Assembly (NCBI GenBank): GCA_023229825.1
Contig: JALNYN010000022.1
Span: forward strand, 1-20,997
DNA length: 20,997 nucleotides
Reading direction: 5' to 3'
DNA from: Minisyncoccota bacterium
GTDB lineage: Bacteria > Patescibacteriota > Minisyncoccia > Phycocordibacterales > CAIJYI01
The notes beneath the pieces were generated by a model, which was not told where the DNA came from, ran no database searches, and saw only the letters and a list, made by a program, of their open reading frames with translations. This document shows positions 14,701 to 20,997 of this stretch, piece after piece (positions within the stretch are counted from its first letter, which is position 1; every line of letters begins with the position of its first letter). The position numbers and the translations under genes were made by a program.

Positions 14701-17700
14701 CAGTTTGCGACCGATTCTTTTTCCGGAACGCGCGCGTCTTCGACGGGAAATTTGATCGACCTCATTACACCCGGCACGTCCGGAACGGCGACAAGCACAT
14801 CGATCGTATTCAGTTCCGGAAGCAACAGCACGGCGACTTCGTGGGGAACGCTTTCGTGGAGCAGTACGACCCCCGCGGGAAGTACGGTCAAACTCCGGTT
14901 ATGGTATTACACTTCCGGTGAAGCATGGACGCTTATTCCTGATTCGGATATCGCCGGCAATTCGACCGGGCTGACCGCTTCGGCGGGCGTAAGCTTACTC
15001 AGTCTGGATGAGTCGACCTATGGAACGTTAAGAATCGAAGCGCTCTTTACTGCCACCGGAGCTTCTGCGCAGATACTTGATTGGACGATATCCTGGGGAT
15101 CTCGCGTTGCGACGCCGGTTCCCGATACGCTCTTCAATAATGAAAAGGTTGGGACGACCACTCCGACTTTCATGTTCTCTTCAAGCGATCCGCAAGGCGA
15201 CGATCTGGAATATCAATTCCAGTGGGCTTCATCGCCGACGTTCGCTTCGCCGACTACGCGCAACTCGAGCGATGCCTCGCCGTCGGGGTTTGCGAACGTT
15301 ACTTCTCCGGGAGATACTGATCCATTCAGTTCAGAAGATAACATCAGTTTTACGATAAAGACAGCTGATGCTTTGGTGAATGGCAACACGTATTGGTGGC
15401 GTGTGAGGGCAAAGGATCCTCTCGGAGGAAATGCGTATTCTCTCTGGTCCGATGCTCGAAGTTTTACGATCGATACAAGCGTCACGACTTCAACATGGCA
15501 TCAAACGACGGACGATCAATTTGACACGGATACTTTTTCTAATACCGAATCTTCCTCGAATTCCGCCGCCGTTTCAAGCACGGCCAGGGAAGCGATAGCC
15601 GCGTACGCCGAAGGAGCCGTTCAAACTCCGCGTTATCGCGTATGGAATGGAACTGCATGGGGTGCGGAGTTAAGCGCATCGTCAGTCGGGTCCACGATCA
15701 AATGGGTAGTTTTGAAAGAATCTCCGAAACGGGAAGAATACGTTATGGCGACCATCGGAGAAGATGCGGCGGTGAAAGCTCAAGTGTACAAAAACGGAGC
15801 ATGGGGGAATATGCAGACGATCGCGAACGCGCTTTCCAATACCAGTGCGCGCGGAGTGGATGTCGCTTATGAATCAAACACCGGCGATGCCGTGGTGGTG
15901 GCGTGCGATGGTGATCCCGATCCGACTTATTACAAATGGAACGGAACGAGCTGGTTTGAATCAGGCGCGGTCAATGTCGCAACCGCTACGAATTGCAACT
16001 GGATAAAAATGGCTTCGGATCCCGTTGCATCTTCAAACGAAATTATAGCCATGACCCGAGGAACGGGGTTGGCATATGAAGCACAGGTGTGGAGCGGATC
16101 AACGTGGGGGAATGCCGCAACATTCGGAGCTATGACCGAAACCGCGAATGAAGGAATGTCTGTCGAGTATGAGGAGAGCGGAGGCCAGGCGATCGCACTG
16201 TCGAGCAATACCGGAACGAGCGGATTCCTGTGGCGAAGCTGGAATGGAACGGCATGGAGTCCGATACCGGGGGCAGCGGCGACCGCGCGCAGTTTTCCGA
16301 ATGGCGGCGGAGACGACTTTGAATGGGGTACGCTTAAGCGCGACGCGGGCACGGACAATATGGCGCTTTGTTATATTGATCATGACGTTGATATCGGTAC
16401 GGTTTTCTGGGACGGATCAGCCTTTGGAACCAATACCGAGCTTACCGGTGCCGGAAATGCCAAAACCGGACGACCGATCGATTGCGAGTACGAAACGAGT
16501 ACGGGGCGCGACGGTTATCTTATGGCGGCGTATTCCGACACATCGAATGCGATACAAAATTATTGGACCGGGGCGGCATGGGCGGGAGGAGCGGCGCTTT
16601 CCACGATCCAAGATTCATTTACCGGACAAATGAGAAGAACCGGCGACGGACTGCTTCTCTCTTTGTGGTTCGACGATGTTAACGGACGATATGATTTTTC
16701 ATCATGGAATGGAACGGCATGGTCCTCTCCGCTTCAGTCTCTCGAAACCGTTCCTTCCGTAACGGTAAGTCCGTTCGGGGAGCCCTTCATGATAGCTGCC
16801 GCCAATGAATCTTTGACCGGCCGTTTAACTTCATCCGCCATTTCCTTTACCGACGGCGATGGGCCTTTCTGGAACACGGCGACCACTTCGCAAACGACAC
16901 CTGCCGGGTCATCTTTGCTCTATCAGATCGAATACTATAATAGCGGTACCGGATCATGGACGCTTATTCCTAACAGCGATCTCGCCGATAATGATGTCGG
17001 CACCAGTACGCTGCCGATCAATATTCGACCGCTCGATAAGACCACTTACGGACAAATACGAATGGTTGCGAACTTCACATGCGCGAGCGCGGGAAATTGT
17101 CCGTCCATTCAAGATTGGACCATTACATGGGCGGCCGGTATTACGATCTCAGGAACCATTAAACAGTATGATGAGACGACAAATGTGACGAGCGGAATGG
17201 TCGCCGTGGCAAAGAATGGCATTCTTCAAACCGGAAAGACCGGAACGATCTCCGGTACCGGAACGTGGACCATTCAAAATGTGAATGCGGCGGAAGGCGA
17301 CGTGATAACCGTTTTTGTGTCCGGAGCGAATGACTCGAACGAAGCGGTCGGCATTGCGAAATATGACGGCACTCTTGATATGGAAGGAATGAGCATGTTT
17401 GAGCGGCATCTTTCGATCGGTTCTGATGATAATCAGATCATCACCAATGCGGATATAAGCGCGTACGATAATTCTGTTTCATCCAATGAAGATATTTTTA
17501 ACGATGTCGATGCGGGAAATGATCTCGTCGTTTGTTACGTCATTACCGGATGTACCGATGCAAAACTCTACGTGAAGATCGGAAATACGTATCGTCCGGA
17601 TAGCGAGAACTCGGGAAATGTGACGACGCATGATATGGTCATCAAAGGCTCTCTGAATGCGGATGCCAATACTATATATGTGTATGGATCGTGGACGAAC

Positions 17701-20700
17701 AGCGGAAGTTTTACTTCGGGCACCGGTTCAGTGATCATGAGAGCGGCATCGGGAACAGAAACCATAAATTCTACCGATGCCACCAGCTACGATTTTTACA
17801 ATCTTACCCTTGGACAGTCATCCGGAACGGCGGTATGGAGTCTTGGATCGGCGCTCGTCGTGACAAATGATCTTTCTGTTACTTACGGTACGCTCGATCA
17901 AAACGGAGGGAACGCCATTGATATTCGCGGAAATCTTTCCATCGGAGCGAACGGAGGCTGGACGAAAGGAACGGCGAATGTCACCTTCAGCGGTTCCGGA
18001 ACAAAAACGTGGTCCGACAGCACCGCATCCAAGCAAGATATCGGTATTGTTGTTGTCGACGGGACTTCGAAGACCGTGCAATTTGGAACCAACGTAAAAG
18101 CGACCAATATCACCATCGGGTCGGACGATGTGCTCGACGCGAACTCGGGAAATTTCTCGATAGAGGTTACCGGCAACTGGGAAAATAATAATGCGTTCGT
18201 GCCGAGAACCGGTACGGTTACTTTCAGCACGACGACCGCGGGGCACACGATCGCGACCGGCGCATCCTCATTCTATAAAGTTACTTTCCAAGGCGTTGGC
18301 GGTGCGTGGCAATTTACCGCGGCGAACGCGACGACGACGAACGATCTCACCATTACCTCCGGAACGGTCACGCTGCCTTCCAACTCTCTCGCGGTCGGAG
18401 GATCCTATCTTAATAACGGAGGAGCTTTTGATAATTCAAGTGCCACGCTTCGCATGACCTCGACTTCTGCGGGAAAGTCCGTGAAGGGAGGAGGGTCGGA
18501 TTTTTATAACCTTATCTTTAATGGAACGGGGGGGTCGTGGACGATGACCGATACGAATGCGACGACGACGAACGATCTCACTATTTCCGCGGGTGGTGTA
18601 ACCCTGCCTTCCGGCGTGCTTGCAGTCGGCGGATCCTTCATTCGTCCCGGCGGAACGTTTACTCACAATAGCGGCACGGTAAAAATGACGGCAATGTCCG
18701 GCGGGAAGTCTGTCACTCCCGGAACTTCTTCTTTTAATAATTTAACGTTCGACGGAACGGGCGGCTGGACCATCACCACGGCGAGCCCGACGATTCTCGG
18801 CAATTATACGATCGAGGATGGGGCGGTGACGAATCCGACCGGAACGCTCAGCGTGGCCGGTTCGTACATCGTGTCCGGCGGAACGTTTGCCCACTCGAAT
18901 GGAACCGTTCTCATGAATGCGGGAACGACCGGAAAAACCGTCGATCCGGGAAGCTCGCCATTTTACACGCTCACGCTCAACAACGCTCTCGGCGGATGGA
19001 CGGTTTCCGCGAATGCGACGACGACGAATAATTTCAATCTGACCGCAGCGGACACTTTTGTCCAAACATCAGGAACAACCTTTGAGGTCGACGGAACATT
19101 CACCAATATCGTAGGAGACGTTCCGACGACGTGGACCGGATCAACGCTCTATTTGAATTCCGGAACGACCTACAGCATGAATGCGAAGACGAGCGGATCG
19201 GATGTGTACAGCACTCTGAAGATCGGAGCGAACACGAAAGTGAGCGGATGGAACACGTCCGCGAATGCCGTATATTCGGTCGATCCGTCCGGATATCTCT
19301 ATTTACAGGATCACGGATCGGTTGACGGCGATCTTTACATCTGGGGAAACTACTCCAGAAATTCCGGATCTGAATATTGGGATTACGCGAAAGATTTCGA
19401 CGGCACCGCGCTCGGCGCAGGATCGCGCAGTGTTGATGTTCGTTTTGCGTCCGGCGCGTCTGCCTTGTTCTCCGGCGGAACGCTCGAAATGCTGGGAAGC
19501 GCAACCGCTTCGACGACCATAGACAATCAAGGCTCGGGAAATTATTCCATAAGCATTACCGGCGGAACGCTGAACGCGCAGTACTATCAATTCCGAAATA
19601 CGGATGTAAACGGTTTGAATATTTTAGGAACAACTACCATCACGTCGCTTGATGACGGAGATTTTGAACTTTCCATCGACGACGGCAGTATGATCACGGT
19701 TGCGTCAACTACGATCAGTTTTGCCGCAAATAATTTGAAACAGATCTGGCGCGTACGCTTTGCGACCACTACGCCGATCGGAGGAAACAACGTTACCGAA
19801 ACCGGAACGGCTACCTCGAACTGGTGGTTCAGAAATTCGTATGGAAATGTCAGCGGTGAATCATTCGATGTCGATCCGGGGGGAAATCCCGGGTACATCA
19901 AGTGGGACGATTCAGGATATGAAGTTACCGTTGGCGGAACAGTATTCACCGGTGAAGAAGTTTCTCCCGCCCTCTCCACATGCGCGACTCCGAATGTCGT
20001 AAAGATCGTCGTCGAAGGAGGCTCGTCGTATACCGGAAACTGCAGCGAGATAGACGGAACCTATAGTATCCCAAATGTGGCGTTTACGGGCGATGTGTCA
20101 TTGATCGTTTATCTGAACACAGGGGGCGGCTCGCGCGGAGCGACCATAACAAAAACTCCGACGGGAAACCTTTCGGGAATAAATATTTATGAGAACCGCG
20201 TCATTGTCCGACATGAAAATACGGAAGGTATGACGATCGCGGACATGGCATTTTATGATTCGAGCGACGATGCGGACATTCCTTTTACTGCGACGGTCGG
20301 CCCCAGCGCACTCGTTGTCGCGCCGGAAACGGAACTCCATATTTGGGATAACAAAACATTTGTTCCGGGTGGGAACATCACCCTCCAGTCCGGCGGTTCG
20401 GGGAACATTTATGACGGGCGTTTGCATATTGGAAACAGTTCGATCTTTACGGCGACAGGTTCCGAATCGCATTCGATCGGCGGAAATTTCCAAAAGGATG
20501 CCGGCTCAACATTTACCGCGGCCAATTCGACTTTTACCTTTACGGCGACCACGACCGGAAAGTCCATAATCGGCGTCGCCGCTCCGGCCTTCTGGGACCT
20601 GACCTTTGATGGAACAGGGGGAGGCTGGTCGCTCGACGGACCGGTCACGGTTTCAAATACGCTTACTCCGACCGCGGGAACAATAAGCGGAACGGGAAGT

Positions 20701-20997
20701 TTGACGGTATCGGGCGCCAATGTTTCCGGAAATGCCATTTTCAATATGACGGGAGGAACGGTTACCTTGAACGCAGGAGGAAATTTTGGAGGAGCGAATA
20801 ACTGGCAATTCTATGATCTCACTTTCGGTAATGGCTCGACGGTAGCAACGACGACCAAGACGGGTGCGAATACTGTCATGGTTACGGATAAAATTACCAT
20901 CGCCGCTTCCCACGGACTTGATGCCGGGGATGATCTCTGGACCATTACCGGCGCGGGAACATCTTTTGTGAAGACCGGATATTTTGAGGCCGGCACT
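8779..20997 (+). CDS. giant mosaic surface protein, N-terminal 4073 residues (runs off the window)
   Basis: The frame stays open for 4073 codons to the edge. An in-frame TAG at 8752-8754 and the absence of another ATG fix the start at 8779. Residues 12-37 form a membrane segment or signal peptide (possible cut VFA-GND). About 45-250 is acidic, Glu/Ala/Asn/Ser-rich and probably disordered. A beta domain (251-378) and a second beta region precede a DUF2341-like domain (643-740). Then come macroglobulin-like (about 1103-1150) and DUF11-like (about 1205-1310) sandwiches, three tail-collar-like modules (1330-1651), a 183-residue conserved-looking domain (1655-1837), paired fibronectin-like and jelly-roll-like domains (1838-2255), eight propeller-like repeats (2275-2660), another jelly-roll-like domain (2683-2787) and a beta-solenoid (about 2950 onward). 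Low cysteine, high Thr/Ser/Gly and many Asn-Gly/Asn-Ala-Thr turns suit an extracellular fibre. No enzyme motif is seen. The role in attachment is inference; the C-terminus, and hence the final anchor, is unknown. Confidence 0.93.
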   Translation, partial: MKIWKRITKNKILSFPAWLGGVFFVALVLFGLRMVFAGNDEKTIYVFPTKVTSVGWKNDSNASEQNLSGKSIFSDFDLINSAGVLKNADGGNHSNASSEKNSEELPSEQKGDVQTDEENDEKNIAPDTKKNETQNSVEPKNETNAPAESAAAEEKEPAKINDSDIGAEVLSFLKNFATPLFAEEMPAETKDAAEGSSEAKTGSGNASAEPADETDGEEAENIQEASTTATSKPEVPGESEDEKQNVDDQGTFVCEIKGKDCYTMELSGFGIADGASLGEIKKAALRLSFAAKGSGELSASDRLFVKYFYKGEWYLADSIALNKEISNASNGGHFLYTMPDITNWDELANVKVSIEFDRNSNENTEVFVDSAWLDIAFKTSEEIETAEKNSNVSSFLRAGEESNDPDILQVGPGKKILFTNGNEISSKGFTVKTDKNVYEGLSGQTVYFSVTNTTESEDKFDLGVYFPETGGEVKALRKWTRNVPYETTVSDYRPLTYFCEEGWMATTTESASDIAKYECASSFDIESCDTLNADKTNCTVNNSRIGSRTEAVYQNVWRDAVITQETGNNFLKNIQGIFTAWKSDEKLPYRAKQSFQGEHLVFSGQTIYFAMDISYPANSRGRFFIEAKHGDAFGLLSPKWQGGWKYRMPVEIAGATIDSEFYVVIDESLSDLWNSVNEDGSDLRFITDDGKELAYWLSDWDHKNKHAGMWVKYDKGSAQRSLYLYYGNKNATSASSSLAPFLHTDLSEMYRPANYENEAQNKGFSVVSLTDKNEIKLSGFDAVSLDRGEVAIFRSFNTSSILSAKGPVMAYAPDAEKNIWEPIAPPESDGEIFSRKEFASEFALPADASALRIVCSGEKEISVEVISQDMTIVENGSCVPSEGSGEIFLGEGDGPNFTAGSIIISSGGEKVPFLAFMKGSGAETPETFIPLFGAPQSRGSSPSSVAVTFGKEELSPVPQTIDDSWADLDMLDALKKRENKIPEEFKYPKINDLLDTKKDFNAKEDPAFRFKYKLQRNAIVQFARGLFTDKQYSVKAAYISHPMLGDVPVGFDVVYGENNEWTLKLKKDSLDIRPGKYTLKIEVDEGEKTFIDEMNFYWGVLAMNATKAEYLPGETVKIEMAALSQNGDTLCHANLSLAIVNPKGVAYDAPVAPSGLCDGNNVVNVPDYSAEYETAELGIYTAKLSLFDDNGDFTTGVTNTFEVKENIPFEITRTGPTRIYPPAPYTMSVSVKANKNFSGDIREKLPQGFTLTDSDATAMTTEDDGVSQVWNVDLKAGESVTLRYSFDAPDVSPYLYILPPLEFLHSGNASSSPNSIFKEARSWQIASDAVGQVIVLWDGGAAPAGWTCISCGSGDFFQKFFRGAASYLAAAGGAATHTPTASGAVADNTTGARNNNGGTNISSTAHHHTYTPVLGSASNLPSHRQLRVIRYDSAGEPATIPAGAILFFDATVPSGWTQYSAQDGYYVYGEDTVGTTGGSNTHTHTISGDTDAAYGGTVAANNNNPRGGAANPTHTHTVSGATAATNNEPAYVNVILGKLTNATTTQNGYITMWNNEPAEGWSSLSDVGGPFYQKFIKPSATYGTTGGSDTHATADVLGIVSGQASAAVTNRNNGGAANASTHTHSVNVTNFSTDENLPPYNDVIFAKRLAGIPKFTQEQYQWYVTDTANTPTDPWPSGDADLTEDTPITVNDAPPGNGSVLRLRMSLQSINSTTTASTQSFSLQYGAGEDCSAISSWTEVGGIGSSEIWRGYDNGSLSDGDSLSQTVLPLSASAQSYEEESDSAVNPVQIDKNTNGEWDFVLENNMAAPATHYCFRMAYPDDTALYTYNTYAELITNSAPAASTIYTPFDNETVSDTTPSFEFYSVDPEANDMHYQVQIDDNADFSSPVIDNTSTSTPANFNNLTIPADKAPYNNGNRIEFIPSVSLSNATTYWWRVRAIDPSGANTFASWTTAQSITVNTSATISTWFQTTYAQFATDSFSGTRASSTGNLIDLITPGTSGTATSTSIVFSSGSNSTATSWGTLSWSSTTPAGSTVKLRLWYYTSGEAWTLIPDSDIAGNSTGLTASAGVSLLSLDESTYGTLRIEALFTATGASAQILDWTISWGSRVATPVPDTLFNNEKVGTTTPTFMFSSSDPQGDDLEYQFQWASSPTFASPTTRNSSDASPSGFANVTSPGDTDPFSSEDNISFTIKTADALVNGNTYWWRVRAKDPLGGNAYSLWSDARSFTIDTSVTTSTWHQTTDDQFDTDTFSNTESSSNSAAVSSTAREAIAAYAEGAVQTPRYRVWNGTAWGAELSASSVGSTIKWVVLKESPKREEYVMATIGEDAAVKAQVYKNGAWGNMQTIANALSNTSARGVDVAYESNTGDAVVVACDGDPDPTYYKWNGTSWFESGAVNVATATNCNWIKMASDPVASSNEIIAMTRGTGLAYEAQVWSGSTWGNAATFGAMTETANEGMSVEYEESGGQAIALSSNTGTSGFLWRSWNGTAWSPIPGAAATARSFPNGGGDDFEWGTLKRDAGTDNMALCYIDHDVDIGTVFWDGSAFGTNTELTGAGNAKTGRPIDCEYETSTGRDGYLMAAYSDTSNAIQNYWTGAAWAGGAALSTIQDSFTGQMRRTGDGLLLSLWFDDVNGRYDFSSWNGTAWSSPLQSLETVPSVTVSPFGEPFMIAAANESLTGRLTSSAISFTDGDGPFWNTATTSQTTPAGSSLLYQIEYYNSGTGSWTLIPNSDLADNDVGTSTLPINIRPLDKTTYGQIRMVANFTCASAGNCPSIQDWTITWAAGITISGTIKQYDETTNVTSGMVAVAKNGILQTGKTGTISGTGTWTIQNVNAAEGDVITVFVSGANDSNEAVGIAKYDGTLDMEGMSMFERHLSIGSDDNQIITNADISAYDNSVSSNEDIFNDVDAGNDLVVCYVITGCTDAKLYVKIGNTYRPDSENSGNVTTHDMVIKGSLNADANTIYVYGSWTNSGSFTSGTGSVIMRAASGTETINSTDATSYDFYNLTLGQSSGTAVWSLGSALVVTNDLSVTYGTLDQNGGNAIDIRGNLSIGANGGWTKGTANVTFSGSGTKTWSDSTASKQDIGIVVVDGTSKTVQFGTNVKATNITIGSDDVLDANSGNFSIEVTGNWENNNAFVPRTGTVTFSTTTAGHTIATGASSFYKVTFQGVGGAWQFTAANATTTNDLTITSGTVTLPSNSLAVGGSYLNNGGAFDNSSATLRMTSTSAGKSVKGGGSDFYNLIFNGTGGSWTMTDTNATTTNDLTISAGGVTLPSGVLAVGGSFIRPGGTFTHNSGTVKMTAMSGGKSVTPGTSSFNNLTFDGTGGWTITTASPTILGNYTIEDGAVTNPTGTLSVAGSYIVSGGTFAHSNGTVLMNAGTTGKTVDPGSSPFYTLTLNNALGGWTVSANATTTNNFNLTAADTFVQTSGTTFEVDGTFTNIVGDVPTTWTGSTLYLNSGTTYSMNAKTSGSDVYSTLKIGANTKVSGWNTSANAVYSVDPSGYLYLQDHGSVDGDLYIWGNYSRNSGSEYWDYAKDFDGTALGAGSRSVDVRFASGASALFSGGTLEMLGSATASTTIDNQGSGNYSISITGGTLNAQYYQFRNTDVNGLNILGTTTITSLDDGDFELSIDDGSMITVASTTISFAANNLKQIWRVRFATTTPIGGNNVTETGTATSNWWFRNSYGNVSGESFDVDPGGNPGYIKWDDSGYEVTVGGTVFTGEEVSPALSTCATPNVVKIVVEGGSSYTGNCSEIDGTYSIPNVAFTGDVSLIVYLNTGGGSRGATITKTPTGNLSGINIYENRVIVRHENTEGMTIADMAFYDSSDDADIPFTATVGPSALVVAPETELHIWDNKTFVPGGNITLQSGGSGNIYDGRLHIGNSSIFTATGSESHSIGGNFQKDAGSTFTAANSTFTFTATTTGKSIIGVAAPAFWDLTFDGTGGGWSLDGPVTVSNTLTPTAGTISGTGSLTVSGANVSGNAIFNMTGGTVTLNAGGNFGGANNWQFYDLTFGNGSTVATTTKTGANTVMVTDKITIAASHGLDAGDDLWTITGAGTSFVKTGYFEAGT
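8914..9528 (+). other. acidic low-complexity linker of the giant protein
   Basis: Residues about 46-250 are rich in Glu, Ala, Asp, Asn and Lys with few aromatics, interrupted by one hydrophobic patch (VLSFLKNFATPLFAEE, about 169-184). It probably acts as a flexible stalk between the membrane segment and the first folded domain. Confidence 0.6.
10705..10998 (+). other. DUF2341-like domain in the giant protein
   Basis: Residues 643-740: GWKYRMPVEI at the start, then DGSDLRFITDDGKELAYWL, MWVKYDK and LYLYYGNKNATSAS. This is the family's landmark order: W-x-Y-R-x-P-x-x-I, D-x-R-F, L-x-Y-W and Y-Y-G-N. DUF2341 occurs in large surface proteins; its ligand is not established. Confidence 0.8.
12766..13731 (+). 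repeat. three tandem tail-collar-like modules with His motifs
   Basis: Modules lie at 12766-13080, 13081-13401 and 13402-13731 (residues 1330-1434, 1435-1541 and 1542-1651). Each opens with G-x-I-x-[LFM]-[WF]-[DN]-x-x-x-P-x-G-W, continues through a GTTGGS-type turn, and carries two His clusters: H1377 with H1406-H1408; H1482/H1484 with H1514/H1516; H1591 with H1622/H1624. Each module ends near NxPxYxxVIxxK, or its equivalent in module 1. The P-x-GW opening and HxH clusters resemble phage tail-collar/short tail fibre domains. A CxxC (C1348, C1351) occurs only in module 1. Confidence 0.75.
13741..14289 (+). other. 183-residue domain between collar modules and fibronectin-like repeats
   Basis: Residues 1655-1837. 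It begins QEQYQWYVTDTANTPTDPWP, then VLRLRMSLQS, FSLQYG, SSWTEVGG, WRGYDNG, SYEEE, EWDFVLENN and HYCFRM. From memory, domains with this motif order recur in giant proteins of Parcubacteria-type genomes; it has no name that I can give. One cysteine is in GEDCS and one in HYCF, possibly a disulfide. Confidence 0.55.
14290..15543 (+). repeat. two fibronectin-like domains separated by a jelly-roll-like domain
   Basis: Fibronectin-like repeats at 14290-14658 and 15109-15543 share TTTP(S/T)F, a YQxQ strand, [TN]TYWWRVRAxDPxGxN and a final S(I/F)T(V/I). The domain between (14659-15108), with WTLIPDSDIAGN, STYGTLRIEA and ILDWTISWG, has a second copy at 16825-17139 with WTLIPNSDLADN, TTYGQIRMVA and IQDWTITWA. 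Confidence 0.75.
15601..16780 (+). repeat. eight propeller-like repeats of about 50 residues
   Basis: The motif [VKSFN]-[WY]-x-G-[TSA]-[AST]-[WF] recurs with its last aromatic residue at 2294, 2342, 2392, 2443, 2493, 2549, 2601 and 2648: spacings 48, 50, 51, 50, 56, 52 and 47. Each is preceded by a hydrophobic strand (such as VMATIG, IALSSN, MALCYI, LMAAYS). This periodicity fits seven or eight blades of a beta-propeller of the BNR/sialidase type, though no Asp-box catalytic set is seen. Confidence 0.65.
17640..20997 (+). repeat. beta-solenoid region built from about 76-residue units
   Basis: Units share F-[YN]-x-[LV]-x-[FL], G-T/V-G-G-x-W, A-T-T-T-N-[DN]-[LF], then V-G-G-S or A-G-S, G-G-x-F, a [SN]-[GA]-T strand and G-K-[ST]-V. 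Four clear consecutive units begin at 18271, 18502, 18733 and 18961 (spacings 231, 231 and 228 bases), with looser ones from 17782 and near 20586 and 20808. The DNA itself is repeated, for example 18328-18350 and 18559-18581 (23 identical bases). This is typical of secreted filamentous right-handed beta-helices. Confidence 0.7.

Noticed and set aside
15601..16780. Sialidase or other hydrolase activity in the propeller-like region
   Set aside because: No Asp-box set or catalytic Arg triad could be recognised; only the blade-like periodicity is supported.
9014..20996. Many long open frames on the opposite strand and in other frames across the giant gene, such as 10339-11007 and 17818-18246 on the - strand
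   Set aside because: They are rich in Arg/Ser/Cys-type shadow composition, overlap one unbroken 4073-codon frame with recognisable domains, and lack promoters.
8779..20997. Recoded TGA (as in Gracilibacteria and Absconditabacteria)
   Set aside because: No in-frame TGA occurs in the giant gene or the other seven genes, so the standard bacterial code suffices. The genes here end in TAA or TAG, but seven stops are too few to draw a conclusion from.

Overview
The window looks like a stretch of a Candidate Phyla Radiation (Patescibacteria, probably Parcubacteria-like) genome or metagenomic contig. This is inferred from style, not from a marker gene. All seven complete genes and one giant partial gene lie on the + strand. 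Shine-Dalgarno sequences are weak or absent, and -10 boxes sit very close to start codons. Nearly every gene encodes an exported or membrane-anchored protein with beta-sandwich domains. The gene-free gaps are packed with short palindromes and short-period satellites. The standard code fits: the 4073-codon open frame contains no in-frame TGA.

Layout. Positions 1-303 hold no convincing gene. 304-1365 encodes a signal-peptide protein resembling the DUF916/WxL-interacting family with two C-terminal membrane segments. 1544-1939 encodes a small two-helix membrane protein with a coiled coil. 2293-3147 encodes an exported protein with the formylglycine-generating-enzyme (FGE/C-type-lectin-like) fold that lacks the catalytic cysteines; its C-terminus resembles the variable regions of diversity-generating-retroelement targets. 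3426-5240 encodes a secreted Ig-like protein ending in a type I dockerin. 5597-6139 is a small heat shock protein, and 17 bases later 6157-7632 encodes a cohesin-type protein with one membrane anchor and a cytoplasmic coiled coil. 7973-8563 is a two-pass membrane protein with a sensor-like ectodomain. 8779 to the right edge is the first 4073 residues of a giant mosaic surface protein. Its parts, in order, are a membrane anchor or signal peptide, an acidic linker, a DUF2341-like domain, beta-sandwich domains, three tail-collar-like His-rich modules, a domain I believe recurs in giant proteins of these lineages, two fibronectin-like and two jelly-roll-like repeats, eight roughly 50-residue blades suggesting a beta-propeller, and a long beta-solenoid of roughly 76-residue units.

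How they may work together (inference). The window reads as a cell-surface locus. A dockerin protein and a membrane-anchored cohesin protein lie two genes apart, which suggests a small non-cellulolytic cohesin-dockerin scaffold. The FGE-like protein and the giant protein are candidate binding or adhesion factors for host or particle contact.

Intergenic DNA. Ten copies of a roughly 30-base palindrome with complementary stem changes occur in the first 8.6 kb, all outside the predicted coding regions. They usually come as inverted pairs, framed by short AT-rich satellites that are inverted relative to each other. Two nearly identical composite blocks bracket the FGE-like gene. No mobile-element gene, CRISPR array, tRNA or rRNA is visible.
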